Notes: generated from the letters alone by a model not told the origin. A stretch of DNA of 64,000 nt from Brachybacterium equifaecis (GCF_023509525.1 NZ_JAKNCJ010000001.1:1-64000); one strand, 5' to 3'; counted from the stretch's first letter, positions 1 through 8,990 are shown. Translations and numbers: made by a program.

Positions 1-93
1 ATAGGGCAAGCCCCATCGTCACCGTTCGACTTGCATGTGTTAAGCACGCCGCCAGCGTTCGTCCTGAGCCAGGATCAAACTCTCCATCAAAAA
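1..93 (-). rRNA. rrs: 16S ribosomal RNA, 5' end only (cut by window edge)
   Basis: The complement reads from about base 93 leftward and contains the universal 16S start AGAGTTTGATCCTGGCTCAG, followed by the conserved GGACGAACGCTGGCGG block and the V1 region. Only about 93 of roughly 1,500 bases are present; the rest lies left of the window. The 5' boundary is estimated by comparison with the usual start about 10 bases before AGAGTTTGATC, so it could be off by a few bases. Confidence 0.95.
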
Positions 94-498
94 ATGAAAA
101 ACTATCCTGGCATTTCAAACGACTAGCATAATATAAATTCTGCTACATCATCCGTCATGCCATAAAACATATGGCATCAACAAATTGACACGCTATTGAG
201 ATTTCAAACAGCACGCGCACACCCTCACGCCACCACAATGGCAACCGCTCAGGGGCACTGCACCGGATCCAGGCCGAAACCCGTTCCGAGCGAATCACTT
301 CGTCACTCCGGCACGAGAAGCTACTCTAGTAGATCCCCGCGGCATTTGCAACTCCGCGATCCGTGCTCTGCGTCACATCCCGATCAGATCAGCATCTGAC
401 ACACAGCACTTGAATTTTCAGTTCGTCGTCCTGGGCTCTTTCGCGGCACTCGATCCGGCCAGCAGGCCTTCCCTCGTTCCGCTCGGCTCACCCGGCGA

Positions 499-536
499 CA
501 GAGAAAACATTACGGGCCCCCCGAACCCCCCGTCAA
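499..536 (-). promoter_or_regulatory. Candidate rRNA operon promoter
   Basis: Read leftward, TTGACG (536-531) and TAATGT (512-507) are separated by 18 bases, close to the vegetative sigma consensus and far better than anything else in this GC-rich gap. Transcription would begin near base 500, leaving a leader of about 400 bases before 16S. The match is by eye; no start site is known. Confidence 0.5.
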
Positions 537-639
537 ACCCGCCGTTCACCCCCTCGCCACCCCCTCGCAACCGTGTCTGCGCAGGTCAGGGGGCTTTGCG
601 CTCCCGATCGGCGTCAATATTGCAGGGCCTGTGACGTGC

Positions 640-676
640 AGATGCGGCTGGCCTCACATGAGGCCAGCCGCATCTA
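640..676 (-). terminator. Hairpin downstream of menG
   Basis: A near-perfect inverted repeat, with arms AGATGCGGCTGGCCTCA and its complement meeting around base 659, lies about 32-70 bases past the menG stop. It has no long T-run, as is common for actinobacterial terminators. It would separate menG from the rRNA promoter region, which is transcribed in the same direction. Confidence 0.6.
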
Positions 677-707
677 GTACACAGCGGGAAGGGAGCGCTC
701 GAGCGGC

Positions 708-1409
708 TCAGGCCGGCTGCGGCACCACCCCTCGATGGAGCGCGACGATCCCACCGGTGAGGTTGCGGTACTGCACCTGTTCGAGGCCGGCCGCGCCCAG
801 CCACTGCACCAGCTCCTCCTGGCTCGGCCACTCGAGGATCGACTCCGCGAGGTAGTCGTACGCATCCGCGCTGCTCGACAGTCGCCCGGCGATCGCCGGG
901 AGCGCGCGCAGCAGGTACTTCTCGTACACCGCGCGGAAGGGCTTCAGCACAGGGGTGGAGAACTCGCAGACCACGACGCGCCCCCCGGGGCGGACGACTC
1001 GCGCCATCTCGCGCAGGGAGCGGCGCGGATCCTGCACATTGCGCAGGGCGAAGGAGATCACCGCGCTGTCGAACGAGTCGTCGGCGAAGGGGAGCGCCTG
1101 GGCGTCGGCTCCGACGAACGGGAGATGGGGCTGGCGCTCCCGGCCCTCGCGCATCATGCCGAGCGAGAAGTCGGCGGCGAGCGCGCGGGCGCCGGCCTCG
1201 ACGATCGCGGCGGTCGAGGTGCCGGTGCCTGCAGCGAGGTCGAGCACGGCATCCCCCGGTGCGATGGCGAGCGACTCGACCATCGCCTTCCTCCACGAGC
1301 GCACCTGGCCGAGTGCGGCCACGTCGTTCATCAGGTCGTACCGCCCCGCGATGCTGTCGAACATCCCGGCGACGTCGAAGGGGCGCTTGTCCAGATCCGC
1401 ACGGCTCAT
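708..1409 (-). CDS. menG: Demethylmenaquinone methyltransferase (MenG/UbiE)
   Basis: A class I SAM-dependent methyltransferase of 233 residues that carries out the last step of menaquinone synthesis, methylating the demethylated quinone ring. The UbiE signature is visible in FDSIAGRYDLMNDV near the N-terminus, followed by the glycine-rich SAM motif (VLDLAAGTGTST) and the conserved FALRNVQD block. The ATG at 1409 is preferred over the upstream one at 1478 because AGGA lies 8 bases before it and family members begin just before FDVAGMFD. It diverges from serC. The organism therefore probably respires with menaquinone, consistent with the quinone-linked Ndh and Mqo in this window. Confidence 0.93.
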   Translation of the reverse strand: MSRADLDKRPFDVAGMFDSIAGRYDLMNDVAALGQVRSWRKAMVESLAIAPGDAVLDLAAGTGTSTAAIVEAGARALAADFSLGMMREGRERQPHLPFVGADAQALPFADDSFDSAVISFALRNVQDPRRSLREMARVVRPGGRVVVCEFSTPVLKPFRAVYEKYLLRALPAIAGRLSSSADAYDYLAESILEWPSQEELVQWLGAAGLEQVQYRNLTGGIVALHRGVVPQPA

Positions 1410-1543
1410 GCCCCGATCCTGCCAGATCCGGTCCAGCACGCGGCGCACCTTCGCGCTGTGCCGCCCCAGCACGGACAATGGAGGGGGCGCGCCAGTGCGC
1501 TGCGCTCCCGCCGACAGTCCCGTTCCCGCTCTCAGGAGACCCT

Positions 1544-2689
1544 GTGACCTCCATCGATTCCCTCCACATCCCCGATTCGCTGCTGCCGGCCGACGGCCGC
1601 TTCGGCTCGGGACCCTCGCGCGTGCGGCAGGAGCAGATGGATGCGCTCTTCGCCCTCGGCCCCGATGTCATGGGGACGTCCCACCGGCAGGCCCCGGTGA
1701 AGCGGATCGTCGCTCGGGTCCGCGAGGGCCTCGCCGCGCTCTTCTCCCTCCCCGAGGGATATGAGGTCGTGCTCGGCAACGGCGGCTCCACGGCGTTCTG
1801 GGACGCTGCGGTCTTCAGCCTCATCCAGGAGCGCAGCCAGCACGTCGTGCTCGGGGAGTTCTCCTCGAAGTTCGCCCAGGAGAGCGCGGGCGCCCCGTTC
1901 CTCTCCGAGCCCCGCATCATCCGCACGGAGCCTGGCACCGCCGCTGCCGCGCAGGCCGACGACGAGGTGGATGCCTTCGCCTGGCCCCAGAACGAGACCT
2001 CGACCGGCGTCATGCTCCCCATCGTCCGCCCTGAGGGCGCGCGCGAGGACCAGCTCGTGCTGATCGACGCGACGTCCGCCGCCGGCGGCATCGCGTTCGA
2101 TCCGCTCGCGACGGATGCCTACTACTTCGCGCCCCAGAAGAGCTTCGCCTCCGATGGCGCGCTCTGGTGCGCGGTGCTCTCCCCCGCGGCGATCGAGCGC
2201 GCCGGCGCCATCGCCGCGAGCGACCGCTGGATCCCGGAGATCCTCTCCCTCACCACCGCGCTCGAGAACTCGCGCAAGGACCAGACGCTCAACACACCTG
2301 CGATCGCCACCCTGGCGCTGATGGCGGAGCAGATCGAGTGGATGCTCGCGCAGGGCGGACTGGCGTGGGCCGATGCCCGCACCCGTTCCACGAGCGGACT
2401 CCTCCACGCATGGGCTGATCGCCGTCCCGAGATCACGCCGTTCGTGACCGACCCCGCGGCCCGCTCCCAGGTGGTGACCACTCTGGACGTCGATGACCGC
2501 ATCGATGCCGAGGCGATCACGGGACTGCTGCGTCGCCACGGCATCGTCGACATCGAGCCCTATCGCAAGCTCGGACGCAATCAGCTGCGCATCGCGACGT
2601 TCCCCGCGGTCCCGGAGTCCGACGTCCAGTCGCTGATCGGCGTGCTGGACTACGTCCTCGATGCCATCGAGGTCGCCGCGCAGCCCTGA
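1544..2689 (+). CDS. serC: Phosphoserine aminotransferase (actinobacterial type)
   Basis: A PLP-dependent class V aminotransferase of 381 residues that converts 3-phosphohydroxypyruvate to phosphoserine in serine synthesis. The N-terminal RFGSGPSRVRQEQ and the motif MGTSHRQAPVK match the mycobacterial/actinobacterial SerC branch. The PLP lysine should be in YYFAPQKSFASDG. The start is a GTG at 1544 with AGGAG 5 bases upstream; the upstream open frame has no family similarity. It stands alone between menG and a convergent MarR gene, with a strong hairpin just past its stop. Confidence 0.93.
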   Translation: MTSIDSLHIPDSLLPADGRFGSGPSRVRQEQMDALFALGPDVMGTSHRQAPVKRIVARVREGLAALFSLPEGYEVVLGNGGSTAFWDAAVFSLIQERSQHVVLGEFSSKFAQESAGAPFLSEPRIIRTEPGTAAAAQADDEVDAFAWPQNETSTGVMLPIVRPEGAREDQLVLIDATSAAGGIAFDPLATDAYYFAPQKSFASDGALWCAVLSPAAIERAGAIAASDRWIPEILSLTTALENSRKDQTLNTPAIATLALMAEQIEWMLAQGGLAWADARTRSTSGLLHAWADRRPEITPFVTDPAARSQVVTTLDVDDRIDAEAITGLLRRHGIVDIEPYRKLGRNQLRIATFPAVPESDVQSLIGVLDYVLDAIEVAAQP

Positions 2690-2710
2690 GCCTGCCCTGC
2701 CGCTCGCAGC

Positions 2711-2749
2711 ACGAAGCCCCTCCGCATCCGGGATGCGGAGGGGCTTCGT
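2711..2749. terminator. Bidirectional hairpin between serC and marR
   Basis: The perfect inverted repeat ACGAAGCCCCTCCGCATCC and its complement surround a one-base loop. It sits 21 bases past serC and is shared with the convergent MarR gene. There is no long T-run, as is usual in high-GC actinobacteria. Confidence 0.85.
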
Positions 2750-2846
2750 CGTCCTGTCGGCGGGAAGCACGCACGCTCTCCCGCTCACGCAGAGCGCAGG
2801 ATCGATGCCGCAGCGCACTGCGGCCGCGGGCGGCCTGTGCGCCTGC

Positions 2847-3344
2847 TCAGGGACGCTGCCCGAGGGCTCCCGTGGCCCCGGCGAGGAGCTCATCGTCGGT
2901 CTCGGGCTGCAGGAGCAGGGCGAGCAGGGCCACGGCCTCGGCGAGGGACTCGGCCTGCTCCTCGGAGAGCTGCTCGATCCGGGAGCGCAGCCGCGCATCG
3001 CGGCCGTACCGATCGTCCTCCACTGCTGCCGCCCCCTGCGCGGTCAGCCGCACGACGGTCTGGCGGCCGTCATGGGGATGGGGCGAGCGCTCGAGCAGCC
3101 CTTCGGATTCCAGTCGCGCGAGCATGCGCGAGACGACGGGAGCGGAGACCCCCTGCACCTCCGCCATCCGGCGCGGAGAGCTCTCCCCGGCGCGGTGGAG
3201 GTAGGCGAGGGCGGAGGCCTGCGGAGCGGTCAGCCCCGCATCCGAGCTCCGGACGCGGGGGCGGCGCGATGCCATGACCAGCACCCGATGCAGCGCATCG
3301 ACGATGCCGTCCACGACGTCGCGCCCCGCGCCCGGGCCGCTCAT
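2847..3344 (-). CDS. MarR-family transcriptional regulator
   Basis: A 165-residue winged-helix repressor-type protein. The core reads LTAPQASALAYLHRAG, then the recognition helix region GVSAPVVSRMLARLESEGLLER and the wing PHPHDGRQTVVRLT, all characteristic of MarR. Its ATG overlaps the stop of the upstream purine permease by four bases (ATGA), so it is the last gene of a nagB-permease-marR operon and is probably translationally coupled. That placement suggests it responds to a purine or amino-sugar metabolite, but the ligand cannot be read from the sequence. Confidence 0.88.
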   Translation of the reverse strand: MSGPGAGRDVVDGIVDALHRVLVMASRRPRVRSSDAGLTAPQASALAYLHRAGESSPRRMAEVQGVSAPVVSRMLARLESEGLLERSPHPHDGRQTVVRLTAQGAAAVEDDRYGRDARLRSRIEQLSEEQAESLAEAVALLALLLQPETDDELLAGATGALGQRP

Positions 3345-4885
3345 GCGATCAGCGACTCGATCGCTCCGCGCAGGAAGTACAGGACGAACAGGGCCGAGAC
3401 CACGTACATGAGCGGGTGGATCTCCCGCCCGCGTCCGCGCACCACGCGGATCAGCACGTACATCAGGAAGCCCGCGCCCATGCCCACCGTGATGGAGTAC
3501 GAGAAGGGCATCAGGATGATGGTGAGGAAGGCGGGGATCGCCTTCTCCATGTCGGTGAAGTCGATGGACGTCACCTGGGTCATCATCAGGAAGCCGACCA
3601 TCACGAGCGCGGGAGTGGCCGCCTCGTAGGGGACCATCGCGACCAGGGGCGCGAAGAACATCGTCGCGAGGAACGCCAGGCCCGTGACCACCGCGGCCAG
3701 TCCCGTGCGCGCGCCATCGGCCACGCCTGCCGTCGACTCCACGAAGCTCGTGTTCGAGGAGACGCCGCCGAGACCGCCGCCGATCGCGGCGACCGAGTCG
3801 GCGATCAGGATGCGCTGCGAATGAGGGATGTCGCCCTTCTCGTCGAGCAGATCGGCCTCGGAAGCCACCGCGACCATCGTGCCCATCGTGTCGAAGAAGT
3901 CCGCCAGGAGCAGCGAGAAGACCACGACCGTCGCGCCGACGGCCCCCGCGGCCGTGATGCCCGCGATCGGATCGACCGTCAGCAGCGTGGAGAAGTCCGG
4001 CAGCTGGATCGGGAAGCTGTCCAGGGACGGGACGTTCATGCTCCAGCCATGGGGGTTCGGGGCATCGCCGCGCGAGCCGTCGGAGTACGCGCCGACTCCC
4101 GCGAAGCGCTCGATGACCCAGGCGAGAACGGTCGCGATCACGATCGAGATCAGGATGGCGCCGGGCACCTTGCGCACCCACAGCACGAACATCAGCAGCA
4201 GGCCCACCACGAACACGAGCGTCGGCCAGCCGACGAGGGAGCCGTCGTTGCCCAGCTGCACCGGCGTGCCGGCGGCGTGCGTCACGAAGCGGGCGTTGAA
4301 CAGGCCGATGAAGGCGATGAACAGGCCGATGCCCACGCCGATGGCGGTCTTCATGAAGGGGGGCACAGCGTCGAACACCGCGCGGCGGAAGCCGGTGAGC
4401 ACCAGGATCAGGATCAGGATGCCCTCGATGACCACGAGGCCCATCGCACCGGCCCACGTCATCCCCGGGAGGGAGACGACCGAGTAGGCGAGGAAGGCGT
4501 TGAGGCCGAGGCCGGCGGCGAGCGCCAGCGGGAACTTGGCCCACGCCCCCATGAAGATGCTGAGCACACCGGCCACGACGGCCGTGCCCGCGGCGACCGC
4601 GGCGAGATTGGGCTCGGTGCCGCCGCCGAGATAAGCGCCGGTGGAGTCGGGGACCGTGCCGATGATCAGCGGGTTCAGCACCACGATGTAGCACATCGCG
4701 AAGAAGGTGACGAGACCGCCGCGGATCTCGCGGCCGATCGTCGAGCCGCGCTCCGTGATGCGGAAGTACCCGTCGAGCCCGCCGCGAGAGGCGGGGGCCG
4801 GTGCGCCGGCGGCCGCTGGGGAGGCGGCTGCGCGGCGGTCCCCGGAGAGAGAGGAGGAGGATGAGGAGGAATGGGGTTCTGGCAT
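3341..4885 (-). CDS. NCS2-family purine (adenine/guanine/hypoxanthine) permease
   Basis: A 514-residue polytopic membrane protein of the AzgA/PbuG branch of the NCS2 family, which imports purine bases with protons. Recognisable blocks are EIRGGLVTFFAMCYIVVLNP near the start, the GLGLNAFLAYSVV helix, and the DFFDTMGTMVAVASEADLLD segment that carries substrate-binding residues in AzgA proteins. The serine/alanine-rich first 35 residues are not conserved. It lies 18 bases after nagB and overlaps the MarR gene. The exact purine specificity is not resolved. Confidence 0.88.
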   Translation of the reverse strand: MPEPHSSSSSSSLSGDRRAAASPAAAGAPAPASRGGLDGYFRITERGSTIGREIRGGLVTFFAMCYIVVLNPLIIGTVPDSTGAYLGGGTEPNLAAVAAGTAVVAGVLSIFMGAWAKFPLALAAGLGLNAFLAYSVVSLPGMTWAGAMGLVVIEGILILILVLTGFRRAVFDAVPPFMKTAIGVGIGLFIAFIGLFNARFVTHAAGTPVQLGNDGSLVGWPTLVFVVGLLLMFVLWVRKVPGAILISIVIATVLAWVIERFAGVGAYSDGSRGDAPNPHGWSMNVPSLDSFPIQLPDFSTLLTVDPIAGITAAGAVGATVVVFSLLLADFFDTMGTMVAVASEADLLDEKGDIPHSQRILIADSVAAIGGGLGGVSSNTSFVESTAGVADGARTGLAAVVTGLAFLATMFFAPLVAMVPYEAATPALVMVGFLMMTQVTSIDFTDMEKAIPAFLTIILMPFSYSITVGMGAGFLMYVLIRVVRGRGREIHPLMYVVSALFVLYFLRGAIESLIA

Positions 4886-4903
4886 GGGGGAATGCTATCG
4901 GGA

Positions 4904-5689
4904 TCAGCCCTCCAGGCGGCTCTTCTGCCGCTGGATGAACCGGTAGTACTCCGCGTCCTGCAGCTCGCCGGCGGCGTCCTCGTCCACGACCACCGTGACG
5001 GCCGGATGCATCTGCAGGATCGTGGCCGGGCAGAACGCGCCGAAGGGGCCCTCGATCATCGCAGCGATCGCACTGGCCTTGCTCTCCCCGGTCGCGGCAA
5101 GGACGATCCGGCGCGCCTCCATGATGGTGCCCAGCCCCTGCGTGATCACGTGGACCGGGACGTCCTCCGGGGAGTCGAAGAAGCGCGCGTTGTCGCTGAT
5201 CGTCTGCTCTGTGAGGGTCTTGACCCGGGTGCGGGAGGTCAGCGCGCTGGTGGGCTCGTTGAAGCCGATGTGGCCGTTCCCGCCGATGCCCAGGATCTGC
5301 AGGTCCACTCCGCCCGCGTCGGCGATGCCGCGGTCGTATCGGGCCGCTTCGCCGACGGGGTCTGCCGCCTGGCCGTCCGGGGAGATGACCAGCTCGTCGG
5401 CGATGTCGACGTGGGAGGTGAAGTGCTCTCTGATGAAGCGGTGGTAGCTCTGCTCGTGGCTGCGCGGGATCCCCACGTACTCGTCCAGCAGGAAGGCGCG
5501 CGCGTGCCCGAAGGAGAGGCCCTCCTCCCGATGCCGGCGGATGAGCTCCTGGTACGTCGCCACCGGAGAGGATCCCGTGGCGAGGCCGAGCGTCACGCCG
5601 AAGCGGCCCCCGTGCCGGATGACGCTCTCGAACCTGTCTGCGACCTGCCGGGCGACGCCCTCGGCGTCCCGCTCGATGATGATCTCCAT
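4904..5689 (-). CDS. nagB: Glucosamine-6-phosphate deaminase
   Basis: A 261-residue NagB that isomerises and deaminates glucosamine-6-phosphate to fructose-6-phosphate and ammonia, linking amino-sugar catabolism to glycolysis. Family motifs are TLGLATGSSPVATYQELI, the active-site region FLLDEYVGIPRSHEQSY, GIGGNGHIGFNEP and the late segment ATGESKASAI. The ATG at 5689 is chosen because GGAGG lies 6 bases before it; a longer frame to 5761 has no conserved sequence. It leads an operon with a purine permease and a MarR regulator. No nagA or amino-sugar transporter is in the window. Confidence 0.93.
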   Translation of the reverse strand: MEIIIERDAEGVARQVADRFESVIRHGGRFGVTLGLATGSSPVATYQELIRRHREEGLSFGHARAFLLDEYVGIPRSHEQSYHRFIREHFTSHVDIADELVISPDGQAADPVGEAARYDRGIADAGGVDLQILGIGGNGHIGFNEPTSALTSRTRVKTLTEQTISDNARFFDSPEDVPVHVITQGLGTIMEARRIVLAATGESKASAIAAMIEGPFGAFCPATILQMHPAVTVVVDEDAAGELQDAEYYRFIQRQKSRLEG

Positions 5690-5834
5690 GGTGGCCTCCT
5701 GCGCGTGCGAGCTGTTCGATGGTCTGCGCGAGCCTGCGCGGAATCGCCTCGATCCGCGCACGCCCGATCACAGACTATCGGCTGGGCCGCAGATGAGCAC
5801 GGGACCTCGGCACCTGCGCGCCCCGCAGGATGCG

Positions 5835-5876
5835 TCAGAGCCCCGCTCCTCCCATGAAGGAGGAGCGGGGCTCTGA
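5835..5876 (-). terminator. Strong hairpin between ndh and nagB
   Basis: The perfect inverted repeat TCAGAGCCCCGCTCCTCC and its complement enclose a six-base loop. It lies 74 bases beyond the ndh stop on the same strand and upstream of nagB, so it should end ndh transcription. Confidence 0.85.
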
Positions 5877-5918
5877 GGGGCGCGGGGCGACCGATCGGCC
5901 GCCCGTCGCGCATCCCGC

Positions 5919-5941
5919 CGCGCCTCTCAGCGAGAGGCGCG
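5919..5941 (-). terminator. First hairpin immediately after ndh
   Basis: CGCGCCTCTC and its complement enclose a three-base loop, starting 9 bases past the ndh stop. Together with the hairpin at 5835-5876 it forms a tandem termination region. Confidence 0.6.
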
Positions 5942-5949
5942 GGACGGGG

Positions 5950-7320
5950 TCACTTCTTCTTCGGGCCCGCCGCCAGCTCGAACGCCCCGCGGGGGTTCGT
6001 CGACTGGGGGATGCCGATGATGTCGCGGCGCGAGATCATGTTCCCGATCCAGTCGGTGAGCACAGCCGCCTTGCGGCCGAAGGTCGGCATCGCATAGAGG
6101 TGGTAGGCGCGCGCAGCGGCCCAGGCCGGGAGGCCCTTGAACTCGATGCGCTTGTCGCCGAGCATCACGTAGCCCATGCCCTTGTACATGCCGAGGGTCG
6201 CCATGGTGCCGAGGTTCTTGTGGTAGTAGTCCACGAGCGGGCGGCCCTGGATCGAGCGCGCGATGTTGTCGGCCAGGCGCTTGGCCTGCCGGACCGCGTG
6301 CTGGGCGTTCGGCGGGCACATCTTGTCCTCGCCGGAGGCGAGGTCGGGCACCGCGGCGCAGTCGCCGGCGGCGAAGACGTCGTTCAGCACGCCGTCATCG
6401 GTCTTCACGCGCAGGTCGGGGAGGCAGGCGAGCTTGCCCATCATCGGGCCGCGCTCGGAGATGACCGGGAGGTCGGAGTGCTCGGCGTCCGAGAGCAGCG
6501 GGTTCGGCTTCACCCCGGCGTTCCAGACGATGAGGTCGCTCGCGAACTCATCGTCATCGCTGGTCTTGACGACGCCATTCTCGCAGGAGTTCACGAACGT
6601 CTCGAGCTTGACCTCGATGCCGCGCTCGCGGAGCTGGTCGAGAGCGTACTGACGATGCTCCTCGCTCACCTCGGGGAAGATGAAGGGCGCCGCATCCACG
6701 AGCACGAAGCGCACGTCGGAGGAGTGCAGATCGGGGTAGTAGCGCAGCGCGTCGCGGACCATGTCCTCGGTCTCCGCGAGCGCCTCGCCGCCGGCGAAGC
6801 CGCCGCCGATGAAGGTGAACGTGAGCAGGCGCTTGCGGGCCGCGGGATCCTTGGTGGACGCCGCCTCGGCGAGGTTCGCGAGGATGCGGTCGCGCACGGC
6901 GATGGCCTCCTCCACCCACTTGAAGCCGATCGCGTTCTCCGCGAGGCCGGGGATGGGGAGCAGGCGCGGGACGGAGCCGAGGCCCACGACGAGGTAGTCG
7001 TACGAGATCTGCAGATCCTCGCCGTCCTCCGTCTGGACGCCGACGACCTTCGCCGAGGAGTCGATGTCGGTGATCGCACCGGTGACGACCTTCGTGCCCG
7101 TGAGGATCTTGCGCAGCGGCGCGAGGACGTTGCGGGGATCGATCGAACCGGCGCCCACCTCGGGGAGGAAGGGCTGGTACGTGAGGTAGGGGCGCGAGTC
7201 GACGACCGTGATGGCGACGTCGGAGCCGAGGTTCTTGCGGAGCTCCGATGCGGCGTTGAGGCCGACCGACCCGCCGCCGAGGATGAGGACGTGCGGCTTG
7301 CTGCCGGTGGTGGTGTTCAT
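5950..7320 (-). CDS. ndh: Type II NADH dehydrogenase (NADH:menaquinone oxidoreductase)
   Basis: A 456-residue single-subunit flavoprotein that passes electrons from NADH to menaquinone without pumping protons. Seen: an N-terminal FAD-binding motif in HVLILGGGSVGLNAASEL, a second nucleotide-binding region LLTFTFIGGGFAGGEALAET, and the late FAD motif DVFAAGDCAAVPD. The C-terminal part should be the amphipathic membrane anchor. The start at 7320 has no good Shine-Dalgarno site, but TACGCT (7332-7327) lies six bases before it, so the mRNA may be leaderless. It is monocistronic, with tandem terminators. Confidence 0.92.
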   Translation of the reverse strand: MNTTTGSKPHVLILGGGSVGLNAASELRKNLGSDVAITVVDSRPYLTYQPFLPEVGAGSIDPRNVLAPLRKILTGTKVVTGAITDIDSSAKVVGVQTEDGEDLQISYDYLVVGLGSVPRLLPIPGLAENAIGFKWVEEAIAVRDRILANLAEAASTKDPAARKRLLTFTFIGGGFAGGEALAETEDMVRDALRYYPDLHSSDVRFVLVDAAPFIFPEVSEEHRQYALDQLRERGIEVKLETFVNSCENGVVKTSDDDEFASDLIVWNAGVKPNPLLSDAEHSDLPVISERGPMMGKLACLPDLRVKTDDGVLNDVFAAGDCAAVPDLASGEDKMCPPNAQHAVRQAKRLADNIARSIQGRPLVDYYHKNLGTMATLGMYKGMGYVMLGDKRIEFKGLPAWAAARAYHLYAMPTFGRKAAVLTDWIGNMISRRDIIGIPQSTNPRGAFELAAGPKKK

Positions 7321-7400
7321 GATTCCAGCGTATCTCTCCCACCGGTCACAAAGTCCAGGCACGCCGCCTCATGAGACCGGATCCTCGTCACGCCTCCCCC

Positions 7401-8339
7401 TCACCCCAGCAGGCGCAGGGCGATCCCATCGAGGATGTCGTGCTCGGAGACGCGCACGCTGCGCGCGCCCGAGGCCTCCTGCACCCGCTCGAGCAGTCGC
7501 GACCAGATCAGGGCTCCCCCGCCGATCACATCGATCCGGCCGGGGTGGATGATCGGGTGGGCTGCGCGCTCAGTGCGCGTGGCGGAGAGGATCTCGGCGC
7601 AGCTCTCGCGCATCCGGGTGATCGCCAGCTCCGCCCCGTGGGTGAGGTCGGGGGTGTAGCTCTCGTGGCCCAGGGCGAGCCCTGCCAGCGTGGTCACCGT
7701 GCCGGCGACGCCGACGACCGTGCGAGCGCGGGCGAGCGGCACGGCAGCGGCCGCCTCGTCCAGCAGCGCATCCACCAGGGAGCGGGCCTGCGCGATCTCC
7801 TCGGAGGTCGGAGGATCCCCGTGCAGGAAGCGCTCAGTCAGGCGCACGGAGCCCACGTCGAGGCTGATGCGGTGAGTGGGGGCATCCTCGCCGAGCACGA
7901 GCTCGGTGGATCCCCCGCCGATGTCGACGACGAGGACGGGCCCCTCCTCCAGCCCCCGCAGCGTCGAGACCGCGCCGAGGAAGGACAGCTCCGCCTCCTC
8001 CTGACCGGACACGACGTCGAGCTCCACGCCGAGGATCTCGCGGACCCCGTCGATCAGCTCGTCGCGGTTGGCGGCGTCCCGGGTCGCGGAGGTCGCGACG
8101 AAGCGCACGGCCTCGGCGCCGTGCTGGTCGATGAGGACCGCGTATCGGCGGGTCGCCTCCAGGGTGCGCTGCAGCGCGGCGGGGTCGAAGCGCCCGGTGC
8201 GATCCACCCCGTACCCGAGGCGCACCACCTCCATGCGGCGCTCGAGATCCCGCAGCGAGCCCCCGGGGCCCCCCCCTGCGGCGATCAGGAGTCGGATCGA
8301 GTTGGTCCCGCAGTCGATCGCGGCGACTGTCCTGCTCAT
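7401..8339 (-). CDS. ppx: Ppx/GppA exopolyphosphatase-family phosphatase
   Basis: A 312-residue member of the ASKHA-fold Ppx/GppA family, which removes phosphate from polyphosphate or from pppGpp. The phosphate-binding loop AAIDCGTNSIRLLIA opens the protein, SATRDAANRDEL lies in the middle, and the second loop VVDIGGGSTELVLGED contains the expected acidic residue. This length matches the short actinobacterial Ppx proteins rather than the roughly 500-residue proteobacterial ones. The ATG overlaps the upstream DUF501 stop by four bases. Polyphosphate versus pppGpp preference cannot be decided from sequence. Confidence 0.9.
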   Translation of the reverse strand: MSRTVAAIDCGTNSIRLLIAAGGGPGGSLRDLERRMEVVRLGYGVDRTGRFDPAALQRTLEATRRYAVLIDQHGAEAVRFVATSATRDAANRDELIDGVREILGVELDVVSGQEEAELSFLGAVSTLRGLEEGPVLVVDIGGGSTELVLGEDAPTHRISLDVGSVRLTERFLHGDPPTSEEIAQARSLVDALLDEAAAAVPLARARTVVGVAGTVTTLAGLALGHESYTPDLTHGAELAITRMRESCAEILSATRTERAAHPIIHPGRIDVIGGGALIWSRLLERVQEASGARSVRVSEHDILDGIALRLLG

Positions 8340-8875
8340 ACCGTCCCCTCCCCTGCCTGCTCGCAGCGGCACACGTCGATCGAGGCGCTCGGGGCAACCT
8401 CGGCCAGCACGAGGTCGGCGACGGGGTTGATCCCGGGTCCTTCGGCGAGCCCCTGCCCGATGAGCGCATGCAGGCACTTCACCCGGGTGGGCATGCCGCC
8501 CGCGCTGAACTCGGAGATCTCCTCGACCTCCCCGAGCTCCCCTCGCCGCTCCAGGTAGCGGCGGTGCGCCGCCGCGTAGCCGGCGGCGAGCTCCTCGTCC
8601 TCGAGCAGGGCCGCGCTCAGCTCCGCCATCCGACCGTCGGCCTCGAGCCGCGAGACCGCGTGGGTGAGCGAGGGCAGGGTCAGGTAGAGCGAGGTGGGGA
8701 AGGGGGTGCCGTCCGGCAGCCGCGGCTGCGTGCGCACGACCGCGGGCCGGCCGCAGGCGCACCGGCGCGCGATGGAGACGACCCCGCGCATGGGCCGGCC
8801 GAGCTGGATCGCCATGGCCTCGAGATCCGCGGGCGTCGCAGGGCTCTCGAACGGGAGAGGAGGGAGTGTGCTCAC
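8336..8875 (-). CDS. DUF501 domain-containing protein
   Basis: A 179-residue protein recognised by the conserved DUF501 core: QLGRPMRGVVSIARRC, then a CACGRPAV cysteine pair, RLPDGTPFPTSLYLTLP, and a late MPTRVKCLHALIGQ segment with another cysteine, histidine and lysine. The function of the family is unknown; the conserved Cys/His residues suggest metal binding or an enzyme. The gene lies between ftsB and ppx, the arrangement usual in actinobacteria, and is coupled to ppx by an ATGA overlap. The start is a GTG with a weak ribosome-binding site, so the first few residues are uncertain. Confidence 0.85.
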   Translation of the reverse strand: MSTLPPLPFESPATPADLEAMAIQLGRPMRGVVSIARRCACGRPAVVRTQPRLPDGTPFPTSLYLTLPSLTHAVSRLEADGRMAELSAALLEDEELAAGYAAAHRRYLERRGELGEVEEISEFSAGGMPTRVKCLHALIGQGLAEGPGINPVADLVLAEVAPSASIDVCRCEQAGEGTV

Positions 8876-8990
8876 GGGATTCCGATCATGGGGAGAGATG
8901 TCCGAGGGGATGCGCTCCGGCGCGGGGCTCGGGGCGCTGCGATGTCTGGGAGTGCTGCGAAGGCTGGGAGGGAGGTGCGGACCGAAGCGG

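Larger units (their letters stand above)
94..707. other. rRNA leader and intergenic region, no protein gene seen
   Basis: These 614 bases separate the 16S start from menG. Bases 94-200 are strongly AT-rich compared with the rest of the window, as expected for an rRNA leader and processing stem. Read leftward, a short inverted repeat (ATGCCATA and TATGGCAT, about 157-177) lies close to the 16S start. A TATTAT hexamer near 129-134 could be a second rRNA promoter -10 element but has no clear -35. The short open frames here (196-399, 410-634) have no family resemblance and lie in the probable leader, so they are not called. Near 640-680 an inverted repeat (GATGCGGCTGGCCTCA and its complement) follows the menG stop and may terminate it. 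Confidence 0.6.

Noticed and set aside
410..634. Small open frames in the rRNA leader
   Set aside because: They lie in the probable transcribed leader, have no good ribosome-binding site and resemble nothing known.
2847..5771. A 974-codon leftward open frame across nagB, the permease and marR
   Set aside because: Only its last part (from 3344) is coding, as MarR. The rest is Arg/Pro/His-rich sequence out of frame with the permease and nagB.
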